DNA from: an uncultured Oscillospiraceae bacterium
Lineage (GTDB): Bacteria; Bacillota; Clostridia; Oscillospirales; Oscillospiraceae
Assembly (NCBI GenBank): GCA_947625045.1
Contig: CANQMW010000001.1
Coordinates: 1-64,000, forward strand
Reading direction: 5' to 3'
DNA length: 64,000 nucleotides
Under the pieces are notes generated by a model. That model was not told the DNA's origin and did no database searches. It was given only the letters and a program-made list of their open reading frames with translations. Of the stretch, positions 14,169-21,210 are shown piece after piece; the stretch's first letter is position 1; each line of letters starts with the position of its first letter. The position numbers and the translations under genes are program-made.

Positions 14169-14229
14169 CCCGCGACGATCCCGGCGGGGATCGTTTCGGC
14201 CCGTGACCGGCGGGCCATCATCAGGCGGG
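14169..14229 (-). ncRNA. Type I hammerhead ribozyme, copy 4
   Basis: Stem I CCCGC/GCGGG, core CTGATGA (the canonical form), extra T, stem II GGCCCG/CGGGCC with loop CCGGTCA, GAAA, stem III CGATCCC/GGGATCG with a 4-nt loop, cleavage triplet GTC, cut between 14174 and 14173. It is the best-paired of the four. Confidence 0.93.
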
Positions 14230-14239
14230 GCGCTGGGGA

Positions 14240-14500
14240 TCAGTTTTCGATGTCATAGCACCTGCGAATAACGCTGTTAGACAGAATATACATGATGTTC
14301 GCGACCGTCTGTCCCTCGCTGTGGCGGTTGATGTCGTCGGCTACGCGGTAGATTATTTCCGGCGTGGGGGCTGGATGGTCTCTAACGATGTCAAACATCT
14401 TGCCGTAGTCCTCGTCGTCACCCTCTGTGTAGAGATTCTCACGGATGCACATCTTCCGCACGTCTATAGTGCTCCAGTGGGTTTTTTCTATGATTTTCAT
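14240..14500 (-). CDS. 86-residue hypothetical protein, first gene of the - operon
   Basis: Starts at ATG 14500 after GAAAGGA. It has an acidic middle (TEGDDEDYGKMFDIVRDHP) and a helical C-terminus. It is the first gene behind the promoter at 14566-14594. Early position and small size suggest a regulatory or early-lysogeny protein, but there is no recognisable motif. Confidence 0.6.
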   Translation of the reverse strand: MKIIEKTHWSTIDVRKMCIRENLYTEGDDEDYGKMFDIVRDHPAPTPEIIYRVADDINRHSEGQTVANIMYILSNSVIRRCYDIEN

Positions 14501-14513
14501 GCCGTTTCCTTTC

Positions 14514-14535
14514 TGCCCTTTTACCCTGGGCGCCG
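14514..14535 (-). repeat. CCAGGGTAAAGGGCA leader motif, copy 3
   Basis: Lies between the operon promoter and the first ribosome site. One extra A in the loop compared with the other two copies. Confidence 0.6.
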
Positions 14536-14543
14536 GGCTTGTT

Positions 14544-14594
14544 TTCGGTTTTACCGACTATCGTCATTATAGCGACGGTAAAACCGAATTTCAA
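14544..14594 (-). promoter_or_regulatory. Operon promoter with 13-bp inverted-repeat operator
   Basis: On the - strand: TTGAAA (14594-14589), 17-bp spacer, TATAAT (14571-14566). A perfect 13-bp inverted repeat (arms 14544-14556 and 14576-14588, TTCGGTTTTACCG) has one arm in the spacer and the other just past the -10, so a bound repressor would block RNA polymerase. It probably drives the whole ArdC/DUF3560 operon. Confidence 0.88.
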
Positions 14595-14700
14595 GCCCCT
14601 TTTGTGAAAAAATTTTGCCGGCCGCTGTTACCCCCTACGGGGGTAAAATTTTTTGATTTTTCCGATAATAGCCCCCTGCGCCGGCTGTGCCTGGGCCCCG

Positions 14701-14988
14701 GCTGCGCCAGCGTTGCCAATGCTACCGGCCCGGCCGATGGTCCCGGGCGGCCGCTCTCAGTCCGCGCACGTATACGCACGCGCCCGGGCATGGTCCCGGC
14801 CAGCCTGGACGCGCTGCCGATCTGCAGCGGCCCGGCCGAAGGGCCCGCGCCTGAGTCCGATGATCCCGGGCCCGGGCAGGGCCGCGCCAGTGTGGCCAAT
14901 GCTGCCGGCCCGGCCGATGATCCCGGGCGGCCGCTCCCGGTCCGCGCACGCATACGCACGCGCCCGGGCATGGTCCCGGCCCGGCCCG
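14701..14988. repeat. Two direct copies of a ~108-bp GC-rich repeat, 180 bp apart
   Basis: Copies at 14701-14808 and 14881-14988 agree at most positions, each with a CGCACG(T/C)ATACGCACGCGC segment and a CCCGGGCATGGTCCCGG inverted repeat. No credible gene. It sits upstream of the - operon promoter. Such a block could be a replication or transfer origin or a packaging site. None is shown. Confidence 0.75.
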
Positions 14989-15055
14989 GTGCGGACGCTT
15001 GGCATCTTGCATAAAAGGCGATGGCCGGCCGGGCGGGGGAAATTTTTGCCGAGGA

Positions 15056-15143
15056 TTTACGCGCCCGGTCTAGTCTTTCTTACCACGTAGGTTTCTCCCC
15101 CCTATAGTCCCCCCATTTTTCGGCATTCGTCACTTTGCCGAAT
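15056..15143 (+). repeat. Leader module, copy 2 (direct)
   Basis: Matches 1619-1708 with the same order of TTTACGCGC, TACCA(C/T), CCCCCCTATAGTCCCCCCA and TTCGTCACTTTGCCGAA. TTACCA and TATAGT here are spaced by 17 bp. No gene follows. Confidence 0.7.
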
Positions 15144-15193
15144 GATCCCCGCTGACTAATCCGGGCCCAGGTCCCGCCGTCCGTCGGTGGTCT

Positions 15194-15334
15194 TTCGTCA
15201 TTTTGCCGAAGGGGCAAAAGTGGGGGGACTATAGGGGGGATTATAGCTACATCCCCCGTATACCTGTACCGCGCAAAAAACTTCGGTCCGACGGCCGGCC
15301 CTCGTCGGCGCTGTCGCTCTTTGTGCAGCTTGCC
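15194..15334 (-). repeat. Leader module, copy 3 (inverted)
   Basis: On the - strand it carries GGCAAGCTGCACAAAG, GACCGAAGTTTT and the CCCCCCTATAGTCCCCCCA box in the same order as 1565-1680, then the TTCG...CGAA quasi-palindrome. It faces copy 2 head to head across ~50 bp. Confidence 0.65.
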
Positions 15335-16105
15335 ACCACGGCAGGCGGCCTGCGTCACGGCCTGCGCCGGGCTGCAGCTGGAGCGCGGCGGCGGGCCGCG
15401 TTCCGGCCCGGTCCGGTCCGCTGGGAAGTATTGCTCTTGATCGGCGGCGGCTGCTCCGCCCCGGGCGGGCGGATGCGGGCGGCGCCCAGGTGGGCCAGGC
15501 CGGGCAGACCTGGAGCGGCTTGCATGAGGGGCGGCCCAAGTCCAGCGCCGGCGGCGGTCTCGGCGGCTGCTGCTGGCGCTGCTATCCATCAGCGGCACCA
15601 CCACGGCAGCCACGGCACACGCGCGTCATCCCATCACGCGCCCCCGCGCGCTCCGTGGATGCGCCGCCTTATGGCGGCGCGGATCCGCGCGCACCACGCG
15701 CGCCCGTTTTCTTGAACGCCCGCGCGCGTAGGTACTGTGCGCGCGTAGCGCGAACTTCGCGGGCGCTGGGAGCCCGGGAATTGCCTAGTTTTTATATTTT
15801 TTTATTTAATTTCATTCATCTTCCCAGACCCGGCTCTCGCGCCCGCGCGCCCGCGCGCGAACAAATAAAGCGGCCGGTGCTGTTCGTGTCTTTCGACGGA
15901 GGACGGGTGGTGAAATTTCGGCCTCCAGCTTTTTCATCTTCGGGTGTTCTGAGGGGGCTGAAATTTATCACACTTTTTAGCACACTTGAACGGCAACAAA
16001 CGGCAACATACGGCAAGATGGTATTGGAGAAAAAGAAGGCGGCGGCCCGTCGATCATCACGATCTCCGGGCCGCCGTCAGCGTTCCTCTCTATGAAATTC
16101 TTGAA
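15335..16105. other. Non-coding right end of the element
   Basis: Open frames here lack ribosome sites and consist of GC-rich low-complexity sequence. Seen in it: a GCGCGC-rich stretch (15690-15860) and three tandem decamers ACGGCAACAA/ACGGCAACAT/ACGGCAAGAT at 15990-16019, shortly before the tRNA cluster. The element boundary probably lies between here and 16105. No matching att repeat was found in the window. Confidence 0.45.
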
Positions 16106-16149
16106 AAATAAAAAGTGCCGGAAAGCCCGTAATTTCGGGACTTTCCGGC
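16106..16149 (-). terminator. Terminator of the tRNA cluster
   Basis: On the - strand: a 13-bp stem (GCCGGAAAG plus CCCG, one bulge) with a 6-nt loop, then a run of T residues (ACTTTTTATTTTT). It follows tRNA-Lys directly. Confidence 0.85.
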
Positions 16150-16225
16150 TGGTGACCTAGCGGGGACTCGAACCCCGGACCCACTGCTTAAAAGGCAGTT
16201 GCTCTACCGCCTGAGCTACTAAGTC
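16150..16225 (-). tRNA. tRNA-Lys (TTT)
   Basis: 76 nt with acceptor GACTTAG/CTAGGTC, D arm GCTCAGGCGGTAGAGC, anticodon loop CTTTTAA, T arm with TTCGAGT and encoded CCA. Last tRNA of the transcript. Confidence 0.95.
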
Positions 16226-16229
16226 ATAC

Positions 16230-16303
16230 TGGCAGGGACGGCGGGATTCGAACCCACTATATCAGAGTCAAAGTCTGGTGTGTTACCTTTACACTACATC
16301 CCT
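16230..16303 (-). tRNA. tRNA-Gln (TTG)
   Basis: 74 nt, acceptor AGGGATG/CGTCCCT, anticodon loop CTTTGAC, T loop TTCGAAT, encoded CCA. The first pair of the anticodon stem is C-A, otherwise regular. Confidence 0.93.
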
Positions 16304-16370
16304 ATGGATGCCGCCATCCGTGATAAAAGAAAATAGGCTGTCCGGCTGGACCGGGCAGCCTATTGAAAAA

Positions 16371-16448
16371 TGGGGTGGGAGATGGGACTCGAACCCACGA
16401 CACCCGGAACCACAATCCGGTACTCTAACCAACTGAGCTACACCCACC
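16371..16448 (-). tRNA. tRNA-His (GTG)
   Basis: 78 nt including the extra G at -1 opposite C73 that marks tRNA-His. Anticodon loop TTGTGGT, T loop TTCGAGT, encoded CCA. Confidence 0.94.
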
Positions 16449-16460
16449 ACATAATTACCA

Positions 16461-16537
16461 TGGCACGCCAGAAGGGATTCGAACCCCTGGCCTACTGCTT
16501 AGAAGGCAGTTGCTCTATCCACCTGAGCTACTGGCGC
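16461..16537 (-). tRNA. tRNA-Arg (TCT)
   Basis: 77 nt, acceptor GCGCCAG/CTGGCGT, anticodon loop CTTCTAA, T loop TTCGAAT, encoded CCA. Confidence 0.94.
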
Positions 16538-16555
16538 ATATTTTCCAGCCCCGGC

Positions 16556-16630
16556 TGGAGCGGGCGATGGGAATCGAACCCACGTCCCCAGCTTGGAAGG
16601 CTGGTGCACTAGCCGTTGTGCTACGCCCGC
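16556..16630 (-). tRNA. tRNA-Gly (TCC)
   Basis: 75 nt, acceptor GCGGGCG/CGCCCGC, anticodon loop CTTCCAA, T loop TTCGATT, encoded CCA. First tRNA of the transcript. Confidence 0.94.
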
Positions 16631-16687
16631 AAGCCAGGAGATTTTACCATCTCGCGGGGAAAAAGTCAATAGCGCCGGGGGCAAAAG

Positions 16688-17827
16688 CTAAAATTTTTCC
16701 TCGCCGGCGGGGACCGGGGCGTCGTCCTCCTTGCGCAGGATGTGGATGACGCCGGTGTCGTCCAGGCTCTTCATGATGGCGCAGGCCAGGGGCAGGCCAA
16801 GAAGGCCGATGCCGCCGAAGAGCTTCGTGCCAACCAGCATGGCCATCAGCGTCACCAGCGGGTGCAGGCCCACCTGGTGGCCCACCACACGGGGCTCGAT
16901 GAACTGGCGCAGGACGGTGATGACGATGTACATGGCGATGAGGCCCAGGCCTTTGGCGATGGAGCCGGACAGCAGATTGATTACCGCCCAGGGCATCAGG
17001 AAAAAGCCGGCGCCTATGATGGGGAAGATGTCGAATATGGCGATGATGGCCGCCACCAGTACGGCGTTTTCCTGCCGGAGGATGAGAAAGCCAACCAGCA
17101 GCTCGCAGAAGGTGATGCACATGATGATGCCATAGCTGCGGCCGTACTTTTTTAGCACTTGGATGAAGGTCTCCTTCGTCTTCACCACCACGTGGCGGGT
17201 CCGGTCGGGCATCTGCCGCAGGAGGAAAGCGGTCATCCGGCTGAAGTCCACGGTCATGAACACCGTGGCGATGATACAGATGAGGATGGACAAAAGCCTG
17301 CCCGGCACCTGGGTGACCCAGCCGGAGACCAGGCCCACGGCCTGAAGGGAGAAATTGCTCACGGCGGAGCTTAAAGAGTTGATGACGTTGTCGAAAGCGG
17401 ACTGGACCACCGAGATGGCGTCCGGGTCCAGCCGGGCCACAAAGTCCTGGGCCCGGGTGGTGGCGGTCTGCAGGGCGGGGAGGATGGTGTCCCTGTAGAG
17501 GGTGGGCAGCCACACAACCAGGTCCTGGACCCAGGAGACGATGTTCACCGTCACAACCACCAGCAGGCCCCCCACGATGCCGAAGAACAGCAGCAGGCAC
17601 AGAAATACGGAGAAGGAGTGCTTTATATGGCACTTCACCGTCATCCAGCGGATGATGGGCGTCATGGCCCAGGAGAACAGGAACGCCAGGAAGAACGGCC
17701 ATATGAGCCCCAGCAGGTAGCGGGTGACGAAGACCACGATGCCCAGCACGATGGCCCAATAGACGGCGTTGATGATGAATTTTTTCCGGCGGTCCATATC
17801 GGCCACAGCCTTCGCCCCCTTTCCCAT
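16688..17827 (-). CDS. AI-2E/YtvI family polytopic membrane protein
   Basis: A ~379-residue protein with about eight membrane helices: two N-terminal pairs (residues ~18-60 and 70-95), a soluble middle (~100-190) and a C-terminal block with the family motif VLRQFIEPRVVGHQVGLHPL. The family includes E. coli TqsA/PerM and the sporulation protein YtvI of Bacillus. With spoIIR next door the YtvI-like role is favoured, but substrate and role are not shown. Start is uncertain: ATG 17827 has GGGGAG almost touching it, and ATG 17797 has no site. Confidence 0.85.
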   Translation of the reverse strand: MGKGAKAVADMDRRKKFIINAVYWAIVLGIVVFVTRYLLGLIWPFFLAFLFSWAMTPIIRWMTVKCHIKHSFSVFLCLLLFFGIVGGLLVVVTVNIVSWVQDLVVWLPTLYRDTILPALQTATTRAQDFVARLDPDAISVVQSAFDNVINSLSSAVSNFSLQAVGLVSGWVTQVPGRLLSILICIIATVFMTVDFSRMTAFLLRQMPDRTRHVVVKTKETFIQVLKKYGRSYGIIMCITFCELLVGFLILRQENAVLVAAIIAIFDIFPIIGAGFFLMPWAVINLLSGSIAKGLGLIAMYIVITVLRQFIEPRVVGHQVGLHPLVTLMAMLVGTKLFGGIGLLGLPLACAIMKSLDDTGVIHILRKEDDAPVPAGEEKF

Positions 17828-17919
17828 CTCCCCGTGAGCTTACCCGCGAAACGTAAAGAAAGCGGTCAGGGAAACGGTAAAATTCTCCTTATTCAGCATA
17901 GCACCGGGCGGGGGGAATG

Positions 17920-18504
17920 TCAATGAAAAAGGCCGGCCAGGGCGTCCCACCACTCCAGCACCCGGAAGCGGATGAGGTACCCGGGCCCGTCCCGGGTGAT
18001 GAGCCCGGCGGCGTCCTCGGGAAGCAGCGCGAAGGCGTCCGTCACCGGCTCCGCCAGCGCCTCGGTGCATAGGGGCGGGAACACCACACACCACCAGTTG
18101 CGGCCTTCGCCCGCGCCCAGAATGATGCGCAGGGACAGATATTCCCCCGCGGGCAGGGAGAAAGACCCATAATCCCGGGTGGGGTAGTGCTCCGGGCCCA
18201 GCTCCATGGTTATATCGTCTCCCAGGGCCTCGATGTCGGTTTGATGAGATAGTATTATGTTAACTGCTTCCTCCCGGCTCTCACATCCCGCGAGAGCGGG
18301 GGAGAGGATGGCCAGCACCTCATCCCGCACGGCCAGCTTTTCCGCCTGGTCGGCGTCCGCGTCGGACCGGGCGATCACATGCAGACGCACCAGGTCCGAG
18401 GCCAGCTCCTTCTGGGCATCCGACGCCCACGCCCCGGCGGCGAACAGCACGCACAGGGCGATGAGCCCCGCCAGCTCCCAGTGCTTCAATTTCGTTTTTT
18501 GCAT
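17920..18504 (-). CDS. spoIIR: Stage II sporulation protein R
   Basis: A 194-residue exported protein. In Bacillus, SpoIIR is made in the forespore under sigma-F and secreted to the intermembrane space, where it triggers SpoIIGA to process pro-sigma-E in the mother cell. Visible features are an N-terminal membrane/signal segment (LAGLIALCVLFAAGAWA), LVRLHVIARSDADADQAEKL, HYPTRDYGSFSLPAGEY and GRNWWCVVFPPLC, all typical of the family. It marks the host as a spore-former. The ribosome site is weak and lies inside the hairpin at 18513-18535. Confidence 0.93.
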   Translation of the reverse strand: MQKTKLKHWELAGLIALCVLFAAGAWASDAQKELASDLVRLHVIARSDADADQAEKLAVRDEVLAILSPALAGCESREEAVNIILSHQTDIEALGDDITMELGPEHYPTRDYGSFSLPAGEYLSLRIILGAGEGRNWWCVVFPPLCTEALAEPVTDAFALLPEDAAGLITRDGPGYLIRFRVLEWWDALAGLFH

Positions 18505-18512
18505 AAAAATAT

Positions 18513-18535
18513 CACCGACCATATTCTGGTCGGTG
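18513..18535 (-). terminator. Hairpin between ispE and spoIIR
   Basis: A 9-bp perfect stem CACCGACCA/TGGTCGGTG with a 5-nt loop, followed on the - strand by ATATTTTTA. It could terminate ispE transcription and also occlude the weak spoIIR ribosome site 9 nt further on. Confidence 0.65.
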
Positions 18536-18554
18536 ACGGGGATTTTTAAACGGC

Positions 18555-19400
18555 TCAGGGCGTATAGGGGCGTGTCAGCCAGCACTCCTTATAGCGCTGG
18601 GAGAGGGTGTCATAGGCGGCGTTTGCCGCACTGTCATCGTCAAAAAGGCCGAACACGGCGCTGCCGCTGCCGGTCATGGCCGCGCCCAGGGCGCCCATGT
18701 CGGTAAGGGCCCGCTTGATGGCGAACACCTCCTGCTGCCGGCGGTCCAGCACGTCCTCAAACACGTTGTAGACCCGCCGGGCCGCGCCGGGCAGGTCCCC
18801 GGATGCCAGGGCCGAGAGCATCCCGGCGGTGTCGGGCCGCAGGCGGCTTTTTCGGCTGTCGATGCGGCCGAAGAGCTCCGGGGTGGCGATGGAGAAGGCG
18901 GGCTTGCAGATGACGACGGCGCAGTCGGGGAGCGGGGCAATGGGCGTGAGCTTTTCCCCCCGGCCCTCGGCGAGGGCCGCCCCCTCCATCACGCAAAAGG
19001 GCACGTCGCTGCCCACCCGCAGGCCGAAGGCGCAGAGGTCGGGAACGCTCATGCCCCGGCCGGTGAGCTCATTCAGCGCCCGCAGGACCGCCGCCGCGTC
19101 GGCGGAGCCGCCCCCCAGCCCGGCGCATACGGGGGTGCGCTTGGTGACGGCGATATCGGCTCCCAGGCCGGTGCCGTCCAGAAAGAGCAGGGCGGCCTTC
19201 AAAGCCAGGTTCCGCCCGTCGGCGGGCAGATAGCTCTGGCCCGGGTCCAGGGAGAAGGCGCCATTCCGGGTGAGCTCCACGGTGAGGTCGTCGCCGAACT
19301 CCACCGTCTGCATGACCATGCGCAGGTCATGGTAGCCGTCGGGGGTCTTTCCCAGCACGTCCAGAGTCAGATTCAGTTTTGCATGGGCTTTTACGTTCAT
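18555..19400 (-). CDS. ispE: 4-diphosphocytidyl-2-C-methyl-D-erythritol kinase
   Basis: A 281-residue GHMP-family kinase that phosphorylates CDP-methylerythritol in the MEP route to isoprenoids. Visible are the N-terminal KAHAKLNLTLDVLGKTPDGYHDL block with catalytic Lys, and the ATP-binding glycine loop PVCAGLGGGSADAAAVLRAL. The C-terminal GHMP motif is GAAMTGSGSAVFGLF. Length is normal. Its ATG overlaps the stop of the upstream phosphoglycerate mutase gene by 4 nt, so the two are coupled. Confidence 0.96.
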   Translation of the reverse strand: MNVKAHAKLNLTLDVLGKTPDGYHDLRMVMQTVEFGDDLTVELTRNGAFSLDPGQSYLPADGRNLALKAALLFLDGTGLGADIAVTKRTPVCAGLGGGSADAAAVLRALNELTGRGMSVPDLCAFGLRVGSDVPFCVMEGAALAEGRGEKLTPIAPLPDCAVVICKPAFSIATPELFGRIDSRKSRLRPDTAGMLSALASGDLPGAARRVYNVFEDVLDRRQQEVFAIKRALTDMGALGAAMTGSGSAVFGLFDDDSAANAAYDTLSQRYKECWLTRPYTP

Positions 19401-20635
19401 TTTTCAAAAAGCATGTCCAGCAGCGCGGTGCCCTCGGGAACGAACAGGCCCGTCTTCAGGCCGTTGGCCTCGGTGTAGCTTAGGCCGGAGCAGGTCTGCT
19501 CCCGGCTGTCGTAGAGAAGGAAGGGGACCGGATCGCCGTCATGGGCCCGGTTGGAGGTGAGGGTCTTGTGGTCTGAGAGCATCAGAATGCGGAAGGGCTC
19601 GCCGGTGGAGCGGAGGTATTCCACGATGGGGGCTGTCTCCCGGCTATCCAGCCACTGGATGGACTGTATCTTCCCCGGGGTGTCCCCGTTATGGGTGCAC
19701 TCGTCGGGGGCCTCGATGTGCAGCGCGGCGAAGTCGCAGCGGGAGAGGATCTCGATGGTTTTTTGGCATTTCCCGTCCCAGTTGGTGTCGATCTCCCCGG
19801 TGGCGCCCTCCACCCAAGGGGTGGGCAGACCGCTGAGGCGCGCGATGCCCCGGACCAGGGGCACGGCGGACACCACCTCGCCGGTGTGGCCGTATTTTTC
19901 GGCAAAGTCCGGCAGTATGGCGGCGGTGCCCTCCGCCCAGAACCATATGCCGTTGGCCGGCATTTTCCCGGCGGCCCGCCGGGCCTCGTTGAGGGGGTGG
20001 CGGTCCAAAAACCGGAAGGCGGCCTCCTGGAGCTTTTCCAGCTTCTCCGCCACCGGGCAGCCGGAGGGGGCCAGGGGCCCGATGACCTCGCCCAGGTGGT
20101 CGTGGGGCGGGATGAGGCTGATGCCCGCTATGTCCGCGTGGTGCATGACGGCGAAGTGGCGGAAGGAGGAACCGGGGTTTATTTCGATGTCGTACTCCTT
20201 CGCCAGGGCGGCGAACTCCGGGCTTTCCCACAGGTCCGTTACCAGCTTATCGGAGGTCTCTCCGTCGATGGACCCGGCGCTGTGGGAGAGGATGCGCCGC
20301 TCGGCATAGGGCTTGTCGCGGTCCTCCAGGGTCACCATATTGCACCGGCAGGCCATGTCCCCATCGGAGAGGGCTATGCCCTGAGCCGCGGCCTCCAGGG
20401 GTCCCCGGCCGTGGTAGTATTCCAGGGGGGAGGCGCCGAAGATGGACATGATGGCGGTGGCGCTGCCCGGCTCGAATTCCTTGGGGCAGTTGACGGTGCT
20501 GCCCAGAATGCCCTTGCGGGCAAGGTCGTCGATGACGGGCTTGTCCGCGACCTCCAAAGGGGTCTTGTCGCCCAGGGCGGGCACGGGGTTATCCGCCATG
20601 CCGTCGCCTATGATCAAAAGGTACTTCATTCCCAT
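19397..20635 (-). CDS. Cofactor-independent phosphoglycerate mutase family protein
   Basis: A 412-residue alkaline-phosphatase-superfamily metalloenzyme of the ApgM type (archaeal-like 2,3-BPG-independent phosphoglycerate mutase, also annotated as putative homoserine kinase). Metal site motifs: LLIIGDGMADNP at the N-terminus, GSATAIMSIFG with the catalytic Ser/Thr region, HIEAPDECTHNGD and LSDHKTL. It interconverts 2- and 3-phosphoglycerate in glycolysis if the main assignment holds. Upstream gene of the ispE pair. Confidence 0.88.
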   Translation of the reverse strand: MGMKYLLIIGDGMADNPVPALGDKTPLEVADKPVIDDLARKGILGSTVNCPKEFEPGSATAIMSIFGASPLEYYHGRGPLEAAAQGIALSDGDMACRCNMVTLEDRDKPYAERRILSHSAGSIDGETSDKLVTDLWESPEFAALAKEYDIEINPGSSFRHFAVMHHADIAGISLIPPHDHLGEVIGPLAPSGCPVAEKLEKLQEAAFRFLDRHPLNEARRAAGKMPANGIWFWAEGTAAILPDFAEKYGHTGEVVSAVPLVRGIARLSGLPTPWVEGATGEIDTNWDGKCQKTIEILSRCDFAALHIEAPDECTHNGDTPGKIQSIQWLDSRETAPIVEYLRSTGEPFRILMLSDHKTLTSNRAHDGDPVPFLLYDSREQTCSGLSYTEANGLKTGLFVPEGTALLDMLFEK

Positions 20636-20691
20636 GCTCCTTGAAAAAGTTTTTCCCTATTGTAGCATGATTTATCCGCCGGGGCAACGGC

Positions 20692-20720
20692 AAAAATCCC
20701 GCCGTCACTGGACGGCGGGA
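20692..20720 (-). terminator. Terminator after the DUF1622 gene
   Basis: A 10-bp perfect stem TCCCGCCGTC/GACGGCGGGA with a 4-nt loop, then TTTTT on the - strand. Confidence 0.88.
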
Positions 20721-20736
20721 TATGTGTACTGTATTT

Positions 20737-21153
20737 TTATGTATCGGTGACGGTCTCGGCCTCTTTTGCGGTCTCATCGTCTTTTTTATGGTGCCGCTCC
20801 GGCATCTTGCCGCCATTGTACATGGCCTCGATCTTGGCCTCCTTGGTGATCTCCCAGTAGATCATGGCGGCCACGAGGCCCCGCAGGAGGATGATGGCGA
20901 AGATGCTGACCAGCTCCCGGGTCTCGGTGGCAATGACCGTGCGCAGGACCTCACCGCCCATCTTGAAGGCCAGGGCCAGCAGAATGCCCTGGGAGATGGT
21001 AGTGCGCACGTCCGGCCGCCTGCGCAGCCATTTATACATGCTGACGATGGCGGTGACCAGCAGGACCACTGTACCGAAAAACTCCAGCACAAGGATGCCC
21101 CACTCCACCAGCAGGTGGAACTTGCCGTCAGCCAATGCCAGAAGATTCGCCAT
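20737..21153 (-). CDS. DUF1622 family membrane protein
   Basis: A 138-residue protein with three hydrophobic segments (residues ~18-38, ~55-75, ~80-100) and a hydrophilic, Glu/Lys/Thr-rich tail. The middle pattern (GILLALAFKMGGEVLRTVIA) is characteristic of DUF1622, a family of unknown function. Single gene with its own terminator. Confidence 0.82.
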   Translation of the reverse strand: MANLLALADGKFHLLVEWGILVLEFFGTVVLLVTAIVSMYKWLRRRPDVRTTISQGILLALAFKMGGEVLRTVIATETRELVSIFAIILLRGLVAAMIYWEITKEAKIEAMYNGGKMPERHHKKDDETAKEAETVTDT

Positions 21154-21210
21154 GGGCCGTCCCTCGTTTCATGGTATTTTTATTTATTATAACGTATCGT
21201 CAGGGTCCTG

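Noticed and set aside
15203-16095. Two long + strand open frames at the right end of the element
   Set aside because: No ribosome sites, Arg/Ala/Pro-rich shadow-like translation, and they run through the repeat module and a GCGCGC stretch.
16150-16630. att duplication of a tRNA 3' end inside the window
   Set aside because: No second copy of any tRNA 3' segment was found between 1 and 16100. The left end lies outside the window.
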